Shown piece after piece: positions 1 to 13,400 of a stretch of 64,000 nt of DNA. The position numbers were made by a program, and so were the translations under genes. Every line of letters begins with the position of its first letter. The stretch's first letter is position 1. Source of the stretch: Vanilla planifolia (Eukaryota; Streptophyta; Magnoliopsida; Asparagales; Orchidaceae); contig CM043868.1 of the NCBI GenBank assembly GCA_023846275.1, forward strand, positions 20,679,755 through 20,743,754, written 5' to 3'. The notes under the pieces are model-generated. The model had not been told where the DNA came from. It searched no databases and saw nothing but the letters and a program-made list of their open reading frames with translations.

Positions 1-1375
1 TTAATCAACTCCTAGGCATGTATAACAATTCAACACTCAACAATATTTGAGATTTTTTAAAGATTTGATATTTATAATACTAATTTTGTCACCATCTTAA
101 AGAAATCCACAACCATTTAAACCAATGAAAAATATATCTAAAAAATATTACACAATTCACATTTTAAGATTCTTTTTTAGAAATGTATTATTTTTTCTCA
201 TTTTTTTATGTTTGATCTCCCAAAATTTTCAAGGCTAGTTTCTTCTCATATTTTCTAATAATTATTTTTTCTCTACATTTTCTAAATTTTTTATGCTTTT
301 TTATTTGTAGCCTTGTATCAAAAAAAAAAAAAAAAATCAATAATAATATTTGTGACACCTAATAGATTCTTCATTTTGCCTGGCTTTTTTTTGCATTTAC
401 TATTTAAAATGAAAAATTGAAAAAAACATTAAGAAAAGCTTTTAAAAAAAGAGTTTTATGTAAAAATATTGGACAAAGATAATGAAAAAAACATTTTGAA
501 AACAAAGCTTGAAATCAAGCATCCGACCATTTTTTTTCATCGACTTTAACTACACTCTTTTCATAACCTTAGAAGTGCTGATGAAGTGGCTGCGCGGAGG
601 TAAAAAAAAAAAGGTTGAAAAATGGTTTTTTTGAAATGCAATATTAAAAGGAGTTTTTATTTATAAAATATGATAAAAAAACTATTATAATAATTTTGAT
701 TTTTTATTTTATTTATTCAAAGATAAAATCAACAATAACTTTTTTTTTGAGAAATATTTAAAATATTAGAATAAAATTGCCTTTCTGAAAATAAAAAAAA
801 TAATAGGCTTTCACTTAGAGAGCCCTAGAATATTATCTAATATTAACTTATTTTGTGGTTATACATAAAAAACAAGGGACTGTTATAAGGTAGATATTAT
901 CAGATAAGTTATTTTTTATTTTCTTATTATTTTTTTTATGCATTGATCATCGTTAGTGTGGCTTAATATTAGCCGACTATCTAATTTCATTCATCTTTTT
1001 TTTAAATAATATTAAAAATTATATGAGCAAAAGTATTTCAAAATGTTCAATAAAAAGATAGACAAACAAAAATATTATTTTTATAAAATCGACATATAAT
1101 GATTAGTCAAAACTTGATAAAAATTTTAGATCTACCTAACAATCGATCTGGAAATCAAATATTGACGAGTTATTGAGTACATTCAGATCGAACTTGAATC
1201 GACCCGCCGTTTGTTAAGATTCGCATGCTATTCGAGTCGAAATCATGTCTCATCTCTATCCGAGGCCGATAGCGTTTGACGGGCGTAATCTCAAGCGGGC
1301 AGGGTGCACGCAGAAGGTGTTCACTGTGTTTGTTTTGGTTGATGGGTTTCGTTGAGAGCTCCGTGTAGTTGCGAC
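1..1375 (+). other. 5' flank and presumed promoter of the VPS35L gene
   Basis: The first ~1.1 kb is very AT-rich with many A and T runs and no coding potential that I can recognise. From about 1150 the composition becomes less AT-rich (positions 1150-1370), as expected for a plant promoter and 5' UTR next to the first coding exon. I see no convincing TATA box at a usual distance, so the transcription start cannot be placed. No transposon ends were recognised. Confidence 0.5.
1342..1368 (+). promoter_or_regulatory. possible 8-codon upstream ORF before the VPS35L start
   Basis: An ATG at 1342 opens an 8-codon frame that ends in TAG at 1366-1368, seven bases before the main ATG at 1376. Its ATG overlaps the TGA at 1340-1342 that closes the main frame upstream. 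If transcription starts upstream of 1342, this uORF could lower initiation at the main start. Whether it lies in the mRNA is unknown, so this is only a candidate. Confidence 0.25.
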
Positions 1376-1483
1376 ATGGAGTTCAGGCGACGTGGCTACG
1401 GCGAGGACACTGCATGCTCGCTCCCTCGTTTCTCCGTCGAAGCTCATCCCCTCTCTTGCATGCGCAACGCGTCTGTAGCTGAG
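1376..1483 (+). CDS. VPS35L: VPS35L exon 1 (residues 1-36)
   Basis: This 36-codon first coding exon begins [11 protein letters not shown] and contains the EAHPLS block, which corresponds to the conserved N-terminal HPL motif of the family. It ends in phase 0 at GAG before a GTCTCT donor that runs straight into a CT microsatellite. The frame continues only 11 codons into the intron before a TAA. The exon is much more GC-rich than its surroundings. Joining to 13883 gives the same spacing between the HPLS and DPLRT blocks that I recall from Arabidopsis, which supports this splice choice despite the weak donor. Confidence 0.82.
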
Positions 1484-4400
1484 GTCTCTCTCTCTCTCTC
1501 TCATGCTCATGTGCACTAATTGCTGCATAAATTCAACTATGCGCAAAAGCCAAGGAGTAGTAAGAAGTACAAATCACTACAAATTTTCCGAGACTGTCGG
1601 ATTTATTGAGATCGGAAATGTGAATGGGACGACGGTTGCAGAGCTAATATGTTCTCTATTTTTGTGCTGCCTTTGCTGTTACATGCATTTGCATATGAAT
1701 ATCGATGGAAATAAATAGGGCATGATTAGCTTGGATTCCCTGTTCTGTTTTTTCTGATTTGCATTTTGTTGGAAAAGCTTAAAGCTTTTGTTCTACGTGT
1801 GAAGACGATTTTGTGAATTGTTTATGCGACATATTGGCAGTATTGTGCTGGTTGTTTGCATTGGGAAAACTGGTGTTAGTAGCTAGTAAAATTGAGAACG
1901 TGTTTGATGTTTCTGTTTTATTTTTTTAAAACGATGTATCTTAACTTACTGCAACATGCTGCATAAAAACCTATTTGCAAGTGTAAACCTCTAGAATGTT
2001 GCAGGAATACAAACAGAAAACTTATGAAGCAACTTGTATATCTCAAAAGTAATGGACTTGATTTTATGTTGTCAGTGGATATAAATGATCTATTGCATGT
2101 TGCACTTTTGAGCTTAGGAATCTACTATGTTGTAGAACTCATGTTAAATTGATGGCGTTTGGGAATTCCATGGCCATTCCACCTTTTGGTTTTCTTTTTA
2201 AAATGAAATGCCAATGGTTTCTTTGTTTTTCCATACATTAAATAAAGGATTATGTTAGGAACATAGGTGCTAAACGAGACAACAAACAAAATTTAATACA
2301 CAAGAAGTTTTATGACTCAAAACATAAGGATGTCAATTTCATAAGGGTGATCATATATTTCTGAATTTAATCCAGTAACAGGAGTAGTGCTACTTCGAAA
2401 AGCGCAAATTTATAGCTTTGGTTTATTGAACTTTTTTCAAATTGGGGAGAGAAACTTGTTTGAATTACAAACTAGTGTTGCCTTGATAACATGGTGTATA
2501 TGATTTGTTTCATGTTTTGTCATTGAGAAATGATTTTGATTTTCCAATGCATTATTCAGTATAAGAAAACCTAGATTGATGTACAACCTGGGATGAGCTA
2601 TAATGAGAGCACATAAAGGATTCAAGACATGAGTGTGAAATGACTAAGAAAGAATTTCAATTTTATAAGTGTTTTAGAGGATTTAAAGTGAAAGACAAGC
2701 CAAATGGGAAGTGGAAGTTCAATTGTGAATAGAATATCTAAAGCTATTTATGACGAATCAACACAAAATTTGAGCTTGAGAGAGAGATTGTAATAAGTTA
2801 TAATTGCAGTATGTTCGATATATATATATATATATTTATATATAATATAATATAATATAATATAATATAATGCTAAAATAAATTTAGTTCTAATTATTTC
2901 AATAGTAGACATTTTATATATTGTTTGTTGAGACAAATTGAGCAGCACTTATTTTAGGGATTAAGGATTGAGAAGCATCTGCTTTATTGAAATCAAACAA
3001 TCAAACATCGTTTGATCTTGGCTATTAGACAAATATTTAAAAACAAAATGGTTAGTTACATAAGAAAGAAGGGGTTGCCATCTTCTGTTACACCCTTGTG
3101 TTTGATGAGTCAAGTATAAATGTGTATATTTTATTTGGGCTTGATTTTAAGTAAAATTGTTAATAATTAATTAAATCAAGCCATGTATTTTAGATGTCTA
3201 AAATAATGGTCTCTAAGGGCCTTGAGGTCATGGCATACTTCAAGGAATTTTGAGACATGCGCAAGATTTTTTATAATTGAATTTCTTTTTATTTTTCTTG
3301 AATTTGATATGTCAAAACTTTGAGATTATGAGGCACACTAGTAGCATTAACATTTAAAAATATTATAAAATTATTTAATACTGAATTTTGATTTTTGGGC
3401 CAAGCATATTTGACAAAATGTATAGACATGGGTATTTGATTTTTTAATATTATTTTGGAATCGTTTTCTACGAATTTCTTTTCATAGCCACTTAATTAAC
3501 TTATAATACTATAAGAATACAAAATTATTTTTTTACACTTATAGTCAAATTTTTGGCTAAAAAATTCGTCAAAAATACCCTAAAACAGCCGAAGTCTCGG
3601 GAAAATGTACTGTAGCAATGGGCGGGTCGACCCGGCGCCAAAACAGCCCGTCCAGGTCTTTTAAAAATTAAAAATTTAATTTAAAAAATAAAAATTTGGT
3701 TGACCCGAAAAGGCTAAACCTAGCTTGGACCCAAAGCACGCCGAGAGGAGCTCGGCTAGAGCTGGTCAACAGTCAAATGAACAGTGCCTGGCTAAGCCAA
3801 GACCGCCCAAAGGAGCTTGGCTAGGTCAAACTGCAGCGCGGTCAACAGTTAATGAACAAATGCTTGGCTAAGTCAACCCGAACCAGGTGATGAAATCCCA
3901 GTCAAGGAAGGGGGGAGCCGGCCCCAAAGCGGCTCGAACGTTAAACGGCGAAAATTCGTTATAAAGAGGTGCGCTGAATTCGCTTCTGCAGTGTGGGACT
4001 AAAAAATCCCACCTTATAACTTCGGCCGGATCCAAAGGCGCAGATCAAGCCCGCCTAGATCCAACGGGCGAGAGTAAATTCTAACGGCTGTTTCGCGAGG
4101 CTAATCAGCGCCGTTCGTTCAGTGCGCAATCCAATGGCGCAGATCAAGCCCGCCCAGATCCAACGGGGGAGAGTAAATTCGAACGGCTGTTTCGCGAGGT
4201 CAATCAACGCCGTTCGTTCAGCGCGCGGGATCTAATGGCTCAGATCAAGTCCGCCCGGATCCAACGCTCTGGATTAAGCCCGAACGGTAAAATGCGTAAA
4301 CAATCTGCGCCGTTCGTTTTTTGGCCCGGATCGGACGGTGGCTGCTTTCCGTCCGTTGCCCAAACGGCTAATTAATTTTTGGAGCCGTTGGGGGGTGTTT

Positions 4401-7400
4401 TTAGAGCTCAAATCTGAGCTCTATAAATATAGAAAAATTATGTATTTTTCAGTTTTAACCTTTGCTAAATTGTTTCAAAAGATTTTCAGATCTCAAACAC
4501 AAGCATCCGAGCAAAATCGGCGCATTCGAGCTCTAGAAGCAAAGCGGCAAGAAAGCTAGTGGAATTAGAGGTTTTTCAATCATTTCTAAATCTCTATCCC
4601 TCTAATTCGACGATTGTGTGTGCCTCCTTTTTTCTCCAATTTTTCTTAAGTCATTTGCCAATTTTTCGTATTTTTGTTTTGGGGCAAGGGCGTCCCGGCG
4701 TTTGTGCTAAAGCCCCGGGTTTGAGTTGAGCCCGATAAAAACTCAAGTAGGTTTGGGATTAGCCATAATAAAAATCCCAAGTAGGTTCGAGGTGAACCGT
4801 AAGAAAAACCTCACTTGTAATCGGAGAATTTAGTGGATTTTTCCCAACACCGGTTGGGGGTGGACGTAGACTCGGTTTTGAGTCGAACCACTTGAAAATT
4901 TGTGTGTTCAATGTTCTTTACTTTTGCTTAAAGTCTTTTAAATTTAATTTCGGAAATTATAAGAATTTAAATACACAATTCACCCCCCCCCTCTTGTGGG
5001 TTTTCTTTAGCACGAATCACTTCATCTTCCTCATATTTAAGTGTAAATGGTTAACAATCATTGAGAAGGGGGAGATGGAGAGGATAAGAGAACATAAAAA
5101 AAGGCGAGAAGGAAAGAAATAAAAATGGAAGCAAGTAAATACTAGATTAGTCCTTTAGAGAGGAATAAGAAGGGAGAAGGTGAAGATGAGGTGGTAGAAG
5201 AGGATGAATCAAGGTGAAAGTAAGACGAGCATAATTTTGATTTTAATTTTAGGTTTTTTGTTAGTTAAGGTTCATTTGACAAAGTAAAATTCATAAATGC
5301 TTTCAAGTATTTAAGTGTGCTCATTGAAGATAGGTTCTTTAAGTTTACTCAATTTGCGAGTAGCCTTTTTGGGTTCAACAATGAATTGATAGAACTGCAC
5401 AACTTCACTAGATTAGCAATTAAGTCACTAAGCTTGTTTTGTGCCTAAATTATTATTTAAAAATAGTTGCATAAGCCTCTATGGTTTATATAATCTTATA
5501 AATTATTTTAGGTTTGAGGTGTTTAGAAAAATAATGTTAGAAACTTTGGTGAACTGTTTATAAAACTATAAGAGTTTATCTTGTTATTATTGAAATTCGG
5601 ATGTTCTAATTACATAATTAAGGTTTGTGCAATTAACAACTCAGAAGTTGATTTTGAATACCGAGGATTGGCAAGATAGAATTGTTTTACAAAAGATAAT
5701 AGAAAAGTATTATAGTAGCTTTGAATATATATTGAACTATTGAAATCAAATTTATTAATACAATCTTTTTAGAACTTGTCACACTCATTTGATCAATTTT
5801 TGATTGATCAAATAACAAAGCAAGCATAAATGTATGGAGTTATGGAATGGTTTTAACCAAATTTATGAACACAATATTTTTAGATGATCATTTGATTGAT
5901 TTACAATTGACGAAATCAACAAAGCAACTATATAGCTTTAGGAGGTCAATCTTGTTGGTTCTTTGGTTTATTGTGTGTAATCCATGAATGTATTTTTAGT
6001 GCCATTTTCTTAAATACATGTTTTACAATAGACGTACGGATCTTTAGACATTCACATTCAGAGGGTTCGTTCGCTCAGGTGCGCATACAGTCTTCTAGAC
6101 TACACCAATACAGAGGATTCGAGATTATCTCTAATAGTGACATAAGATCACTTGCTGTTCAATTGCGGGGCTATGATCAACTTAAGTCTAAAGGCTTGAA
6201 ATAATGAAGAAGGACAAGAAATGTTTATGTTTAAGCATATGAAATTTATGTAATAAGTTTTTTAAAAAATGATTGCAGGGCTCCATTAGAGATTGAATGG
6301 TTTATTTGCAACATAAGAATTATAAAGATTTGATGGAAGTCGCTAAGAGTGATACAGCAGAATCAGATTGTTACACAACTTTGAAAAGATATGTGCAAAA
6401 GAAGTAGTTATGCTTCTTAACAATGCAGTTGAAGAAAAAGAAATCTAGGTCTAGTTGTACAGGAGCATATTGATTTTAGCTCAGGTTTTGTAACCAAACC
6501 ACATTGTCAGCTGTGTGATAAGTGGCACTAGAAAGTGTGTTGCTTGAAGGAAGCATTATTGTGCTTGAAATTTGTTCAGAAATATGGTTTGGAACTGTGC
6601 TGGATTTTCAGTGCCAGGTGGAAAGACATAGGCATCTGTTTTACTTGTGAAGGTGGCAGTTGACCTAGTGCTGCAGTACCTCTATGATGATCTGGAGAGG
6701 CTGCTCGTATTTGTGATTGTGGTGCATAGCTTTTGGGCATTTGAAGCCATCCGGCAAGAAGTTTTCATGTAAAAACAGGCTTACTAGGAATGCTTGTATT
6801 GGTTATATTTTATTCTGCTGCATTTTATTCATCTGTAGAAAATACTTTGTTAGTTTTGGTTTCAATTGTAACAAAAATAGCTGCGATGCCAAGTTAAATA
6901 TTTTCAGTTGGGGTTTGATATAAATTTGAACATATTTGGTTGTCATGTCTTCAATTCACTTGGATTATTGGGGGAAGATCTATTAATTTATTATAATTTG
7001 GATAATGCAGAAATATTTGTTTGATTGTAGCACTGCAAGATCAGAAACTTGGATGAGGTGCATGTGAAACATATTTAGAATTTGTTTTGGATTTAGTAAC
7101 TGAACCTAATAATCTCCAAGAAATGCCAATAGGAAATATTGATAGTAAATTGGTTTCTTGATATTTTTCTGGATGGTCTTTTGACTTCTACCTGTTGAAG
7201 AAATTGAGTTATTGACTTCTATTCTTAGAATTGCTCCATCATCCGATGTTTTATTAGGGATGGCTACTACTCAATTCAACTGCAATTATTGTTGGTTTAC
7301 TGTTTTATTTGGCCTAATGTATCAGCTTGGAGAACTGTTGTATTGTTTGTAAAAGAAATGGTTTTCAGTTTGATAGTGTATGATGAGTAACATGAATTAA

Positions 7401-10400
7401 TAAAGTTAGCATAATGGTTATGATTTGTTTCATAAGTTATAGAGTATTCTAGTGTTTTTCAAAGGTTGGTCCTTGATCAGGTGCCATCAATTGAAAATCA
7501 AGCATCAGTACAAAAACTGCTTTCCAAGCATGGTATTGGAGTTTTGAATTCTTTGTGATGAGTAATGGATTAACTAATGTCCAAGTTGTTTTTATAAGAT
7601 ATGATGAGTAAAGCCTTTTGACCTTATGTAGACGATTTGTAATTTGTCTGTAGATATGCAGATGATATTTTTATCTACTCTATAGACCAAAAGAATCCTT
7701 GTCAACACCTTATATAGTTAAAATTAAAGCAGCATAAGTTACTTGCATAGTTTTGAAACTATAGGATTTTATTTTGTTTATTTTCTTGAAAAATAATGAA
7801 ATTTTAATGTAGGAAGGTGAAGGCTGTTTTTAAAAGCTAAAGAATTATTAAATCGTTGCACAATTTTAAGTGTGCCTAATAAATCTGAAGGATATCAAGT
7901 GTATAGTGATGTTTCATGACAAGTATTGAGATGTTTTGGAAAAGTAATAAGATATGTGTCGTGTCGATAGAATTTATTTGAGAGAAATTATCTCATGTAT
8001 GATTTAGAATTGATTGTAGTACTATTTGTACTTGGAGAAAATACCTATATGATGTTATGTGTGAGGTAAATTTTTGTAAAAATTGAGGTATTTATGAATA
8101 ATTATAATTTGAAATTTACATAAAAAGAGTTGAATCTTAGCCAATGATGCTAGTTAAAATCATTAAAGAATTGTCTTGAAAATTATACAAACAAATGCAT
8201 TAATTAATTCTTTTCATAGAAAAATAATTTTGGCATGTCGGGAATAAGTTGTTAAGTAGCAAAAATGGTGTTCTAAATGGAAAAACTATGAGTAGATTTC
8301 ATCACAAAAAGGTTTGTAGCATGGTTATATCAATTGATTATTTTTTTGGATGGGCTAAAGCAAATTAAAGACAATCATATTTGAGGTCTTGGTTTGATAC
8401 AAAATTATTCATGAAGTTGATGTAATGGTGGCATTTAGATTATTAGTAAAAAATGGAGTTTTTAAATAGATTTTAATTTATGATTTGATGAAAGCCAATG
8501 TCTATTGTACAAGAAAGCCTATTGTTTATTTTATTATATTCATCTTGAAATGTAAGGGTTAAAATAGATGGTATTGATGCTAGGATAAAAACAAACATGT
8601 GAATGATTTTGTGAATTTTTATTAACTTGTCTCCAAGTAAAGGGACAACATAAGAAACTTGGTGTGTTATTTGAATTATTATTGATTTCAAGGTGTAATT
8701 AAGGAAAGTTTGCTATAGAAAATTTGTTTTTCAATTGCCTGGGTTATGACAAAGCCGTGATGTTGTTTAGATGATTTTGGATTGATTGATTATATCTGAT
8801 CACTTTCTATTAATTAAGATTTTATGGAGTTTCAAAATTATAATATTTGATAGAAATCTCAATGTTGTATCACAATTTTGGAGTGACGTACATTTTGGAT
8901 TTAATTTATAATTGAAATTTATGTTTTTTTATCTCAAAGTATTAGACAAATTAAGCGATATTATAAGTTTTATTGAGGATTTGTTTTGAATTTTGAAATA
9001 AATTGGGAGAATTATATATCTTTTGGTTGATTTTGCATATAAATTTAACTAGCTAGTATTGAAAAGACACCTTATGAAGCTCTTCTTCCTTCTTGTTTGT
9101 GGTTGGAGAAAGAACTATCTTGGAGTTCTAGTTAGTAGATATAGCAGAGAAAATACAATTGATGCTTGGCCATCTACGTATAATTCTAAACATTTTGTTG
9201 TTTATCTCATTTTTGTCTAATAATGTAACAAGATTTGGAAAAGTGGTAACTTAAAGCATTGGTTTACTAAGCCTTTTTTTTTTTAATAATAACAATAATT
9301 GATGATGGCATTCTCATTCTTGTCTCCAAGTATCTTTGAATTAGAAACATTTTCTTTGCTTGGTGGTTTATCTTTCGAAGTTGTGATTGGGGTAGATTGG
9401 TTTTTTAACATTATATTCATTAATTGTATCTTTTGAGTTAATAAAGTTATATGTGCTTCTATGTTTGATGGTGAAAGAGTTGCCATAGTTATCTTGACTG
9501 ACCCCAATATCTTGATTACCTTTTATGGCTTACTCCTCAACTCCCTTCTTTTTTGCTTCTATTATTGGCGTCAAATCGAAGTTTTTTGATATAAAAATAA
9601 TATGATCTGTTTGCGAGGTGTTTTCGCCTTGTGCCCTCAACAGTAGACATTTTTTAAGTCGTGAGAAATAATGAGGAACTGAAGAAGAATTAGAAAGAGA
9701 AAGAGAATAGAGTTTTTATCATAAGAAGATCAAAAAATTTGATTTTCTTTGTTTATTATTCTTACCCCTTTATATAGGGGTTAGATACAATATTTTATTA
9801 CAAATTATATAATATTTTAATTAATAAAAGACACATGATTTGACCAAACTCTCAATTTCGCAAATTTTGAGTTGGCTGACCCTTGCTCATGTTGGTGGGC
9901 ACAATAGATGGTATCCATCGTGTGCATGGCGCACATGGGTGGTGACCTGCAGTGTGCTCTGCGTGTGCAAGGGTCAGTACACCTACTGTTCACATGCAAT
10001 GCTTGTGACCTTGGTCAGTGTCGCGTGTGCTTCTGTATTCGTGTGGTATTCAATGGGACCAGCATGCCTGCTCTCATGAGTGTGCCTGTGAGTGCAAGTA
10101 GCCTTTTTTTTTCAAACGTTTCTTCGGGTTTTGACCTATAAGAGGTCTTCTGATGAACAACACTTTTTTGGATTGTGGTAATCCTATATTTAATATTGAA
10201 TTGAAATTTATTATTTGTTTTTATCCCCAAACTAATCAACAATTTAAATGATGATTTGTCGAGGTTTTGTTTTTGATTTTGAAGTAAATTGGGTGAGTTA
10301 TTAATCTTTAATTGATTTGCTTAAAATGGAGATTATCAAGCTAGTATTGGTTTTACATCTTATAAAGCTCTTTATTAAAGGAAATGGTTATCCTTGATTT

Positions 10401-13400
10401 GTTTTTTAATAGATAGAGAAAGAACTATGTTAGGATTGCAATTAGCATATAGGGTGTTAGAGAAAATTTGATTAATTGTGAGCATTTGCTTGTAATGCTT
10501 CCTAAGCGAGCATATTATGACTTCAAAACATATCTAAAGTTTCATGATGATGATCATGGATTCTCAAATTTAGCTTGATGAAGGGAGTGACAAGATTTAG
10601 AAAAATAAAAAAAATTAAAGTATTGATTTATTGGATCTTTTTAATTTTTTCAATAAATTAATTATTAGCTTTGCATGCTTATGTGATATATGTCCATTTA
10701 TATGTTTCATATTTTATCTATGAGAAAGTTTGCTCATGATTTTGTTTATATTATTCATTATGATCTTAAGCTTGATGAGAGACTTAAAATGGGATTTTAA
10801 ACAAGAGTGAAATAAGAGCAAAGAAATAAGTGCAAGAGACGTTGCATATGAAGTGGAAGAAGCATTGCAAAATAAAGTATTTGGAATTATTTAGAGTGTC
10901 ACTTTAAAATTGGAAGATGAAATTTTAATTGAGGTGATTCTAAGGATCTTAATATTTTAAGATAAAATTTGTATAATTTTGAGCTAGATAAATTTATTTG
11001 AAATTTTGTTTGTATATGATGTTGTGCACTCATTATATGAAGTAAGCAACATTTGTGTGACTCAAATTTGACATTGTGTGGACATAATATTTGGCTACTA
11101 AAAAAAAGTTAAAAAGAATGAGTTGGTGGCTTGGAAGAGGTGTGCTCTCTCCCTCGTATGAGTCTATAGATAACCATTGCTTATGTGATGGAAATGGAGA
11201 GAATGTGAGAAGATTGATTTGTTTTCTCAACATCAAGTCACCATAGGTATTTAACGGTTTTGGGATAAGAAAATTTTTGAGGTTTTAAGGTCTATTAATT
11301 TAGTAAACTTTTGTGGAGGTCGAAAAATACTTTCGATCTCAAAGAATTTCATGAGATGAATTTGAAACTTATTAGTGTTTTTTTTTGATACATAAGTGAA
11401 ACTCGTTGATCTTTTAGACACGTTGATAGTAAATGTGTATCTGGATATTTTCTTGGTGACCTTCTTGAATTTCTATATGAAAGAGTGTTGATTGTGTGAT
11501 CGACATAATTTCTAAATTTCTACCTACATTTAAGACTTCATGTGTAATTGCTTTAAAAAGAAAATGTAGAAATACTTGGATAAAGGTTTTATTTGATGTA
11601 GTGCATCACTATGGAGACTCTTGTGTTGTTTTTAATGAGGATTGTTGTCTCATAATGTATACTAATTATCAAAATGTAAGTAAAATTACTATAAAGAATA
11701 TGATTCTCATTGCTAGAAATAAAGATTTGTTTGATCAATTATAATGTAGCATATTATTTTCAAAGGTTAATCTTTAACAAAGATATCATATATTGAAAAT
11801 CATTAATCTACAAAAAAATGCTTTCAAAACAAGATATATACATTACATATGGATTTACTAATTCTTTAACTATGCTTATGAATTTGGTGAATAGAAAGTA
11901 TCGTTGTCATCTGAACTTTTTTGTAATTTTTTCTATAGATGATATATTAATCCTTTTCGGGTCAAGAGGACCCTTTAAAATCCTTGTATTGTAGAAATTA
12001 AAGGTGTCTAAGTTATATGTAAAGTTTTCTAGAGGTGACATAAGGTTACATATTGTTATTTTTCATGTTAGTCTCATTAGAGTTTTTGTTAATTCTCAAA
12101 AGATTTTAATGATTGCGACTTGATCTAGATCAACTAACTCAACAGTGATTGTAGTTTCTTTGAACTTATGGCTTATTAGCATTAAGTTTTGAAGAGACCT
12201 TCATGAATAGCTTTTCTTTTGACAAGATGTACTTGAAAAGAAATGAAATTTGGGAATAAGGGATACGAAGATAGTTTTCAAAAGCTATAAAAATTATTAA
12301 ATTTCAGTACCAGTCTTAATTATACTTGTTGGATTTGAAGGATTTTAAGCATACTATGATGTCTCGTTATAAGGATTGAGATATGTACCAATGCAAAATT
12401 GCGATATAATAGCTTATGCATACTGCCAATAAAAATAACATTAGATGAACTATTCAATATGGAATTTTCAATAGACTATAGTATTTGAACATAAGATTGT
12501 GGGAAGCTACCAATATGGTGTTGAGCATGAGGTTTTTGCAGATCATTGGAATTTGATATGTATCATGAAATCTAAGGCAACAATGTCAGTTGTAGTTTCT
12601 TAGGAGCTGCGGGTTACTAAAATAAATTTTTGAAGAGATTTTCACAAATAGCTTTTCTTTTGTCGGAACTTACTCTAAACACAATGAAACTTGGGTGGAG
12701 TAAATAATATGAAGATGGTTTTCAAAATCTATAAAAATTGTTTAATTTTAGTGCCAATCTTAATTATACCAATTGAATTTGAAGGGTGTGAAGCATATTG
12801 TGAGTTCTTGTTATAAGTTTTGTGATTTATGCCAATGCAAAATAGAAATTTAATAGCCTATGCATCCTGTCAATAGGAATAGCAATAGATGAGCTATTCA
12901 GCACGTGATTTTGAGTTGACCATAATTGTATTTGAATGCCAGATTATGGAGTGTTACCAATATGGTGTTGAGCATGAGGTATTTGCAAATCATTGGAGTT
13001 TGATGTATATTTTCACACAAAAAGAGATGAATCGAAGGCAACAATGTCAGTTGGAATTAAAAAGTGATTATGACTAAAGAAAACTTTTATAATCCATGCC
13101 AATTCTCTAATTCACCAGAATGATAAGTATCCTTTTTGAGGTGCTGCTATTCTTTTGCTAACCTTTTCTTTTATTCATCCAGAGCACCCTAGTTGTTCAG
13201 TTTTTCTGTTCTCTCTCCGATATTTTCGGACCCTGGGGTAATTGAGCCTAGTAAGAATCTCTAGTATAGCAGCCTTTTTTTGCAACCCTCTGGGATCTCT
13301 TGTGAACCACCATGATGTTTTAAGGGGAGGATTTTAGGGGAAGCAGTGAGTTTGGATTCTTCTGCAGAGAGCTGGATGAGGGGAGACGTTCACATTTGGT

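Larger units (their letters stand above)
3548..5012 (+). mobile_element. GC-rich solo LTR, SIRE/Maximus-like copia by its 3' end
   Basis: About 1.45 kb with much higher GC than both flanks. It has a TATA box near 4421 and ends in a C-rich run (about 4983-4992) followed by CTCTTG. Just before that it carries a GGGGTGGACGTAG block and a CGAACCACTTG block, features I associate with SIRE/Maximus-type copia LTRs. No primer-binding site or internal domain follows, so it looks like a solo LTR. The right end is set at a CA at 5011-5012; the left end is uncertain by tens of bases and I found no clear target-site duplication. It lies in sense with the host gene. Decayed relatives of its 3' end occur near 19.2 kb and 39.75 kb. 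An ORF at 4338-4559 inside it is chance. Confidence 0.6.

Noticed and set aside
1376-1483. Exon 1 as a separate small gene rather than part of VPS35L
   Set aside because: Its MEFRRRGY...HPLS pattern, phase 0 end and block spacing fit the family N-terminus, and no other exon 1 was found before 13883.
1503-1718. 71-codon ORF just after exon 1
   Set aside because: It lies in intron 1, has no family resemblance, and its frame is not that of exon 1.
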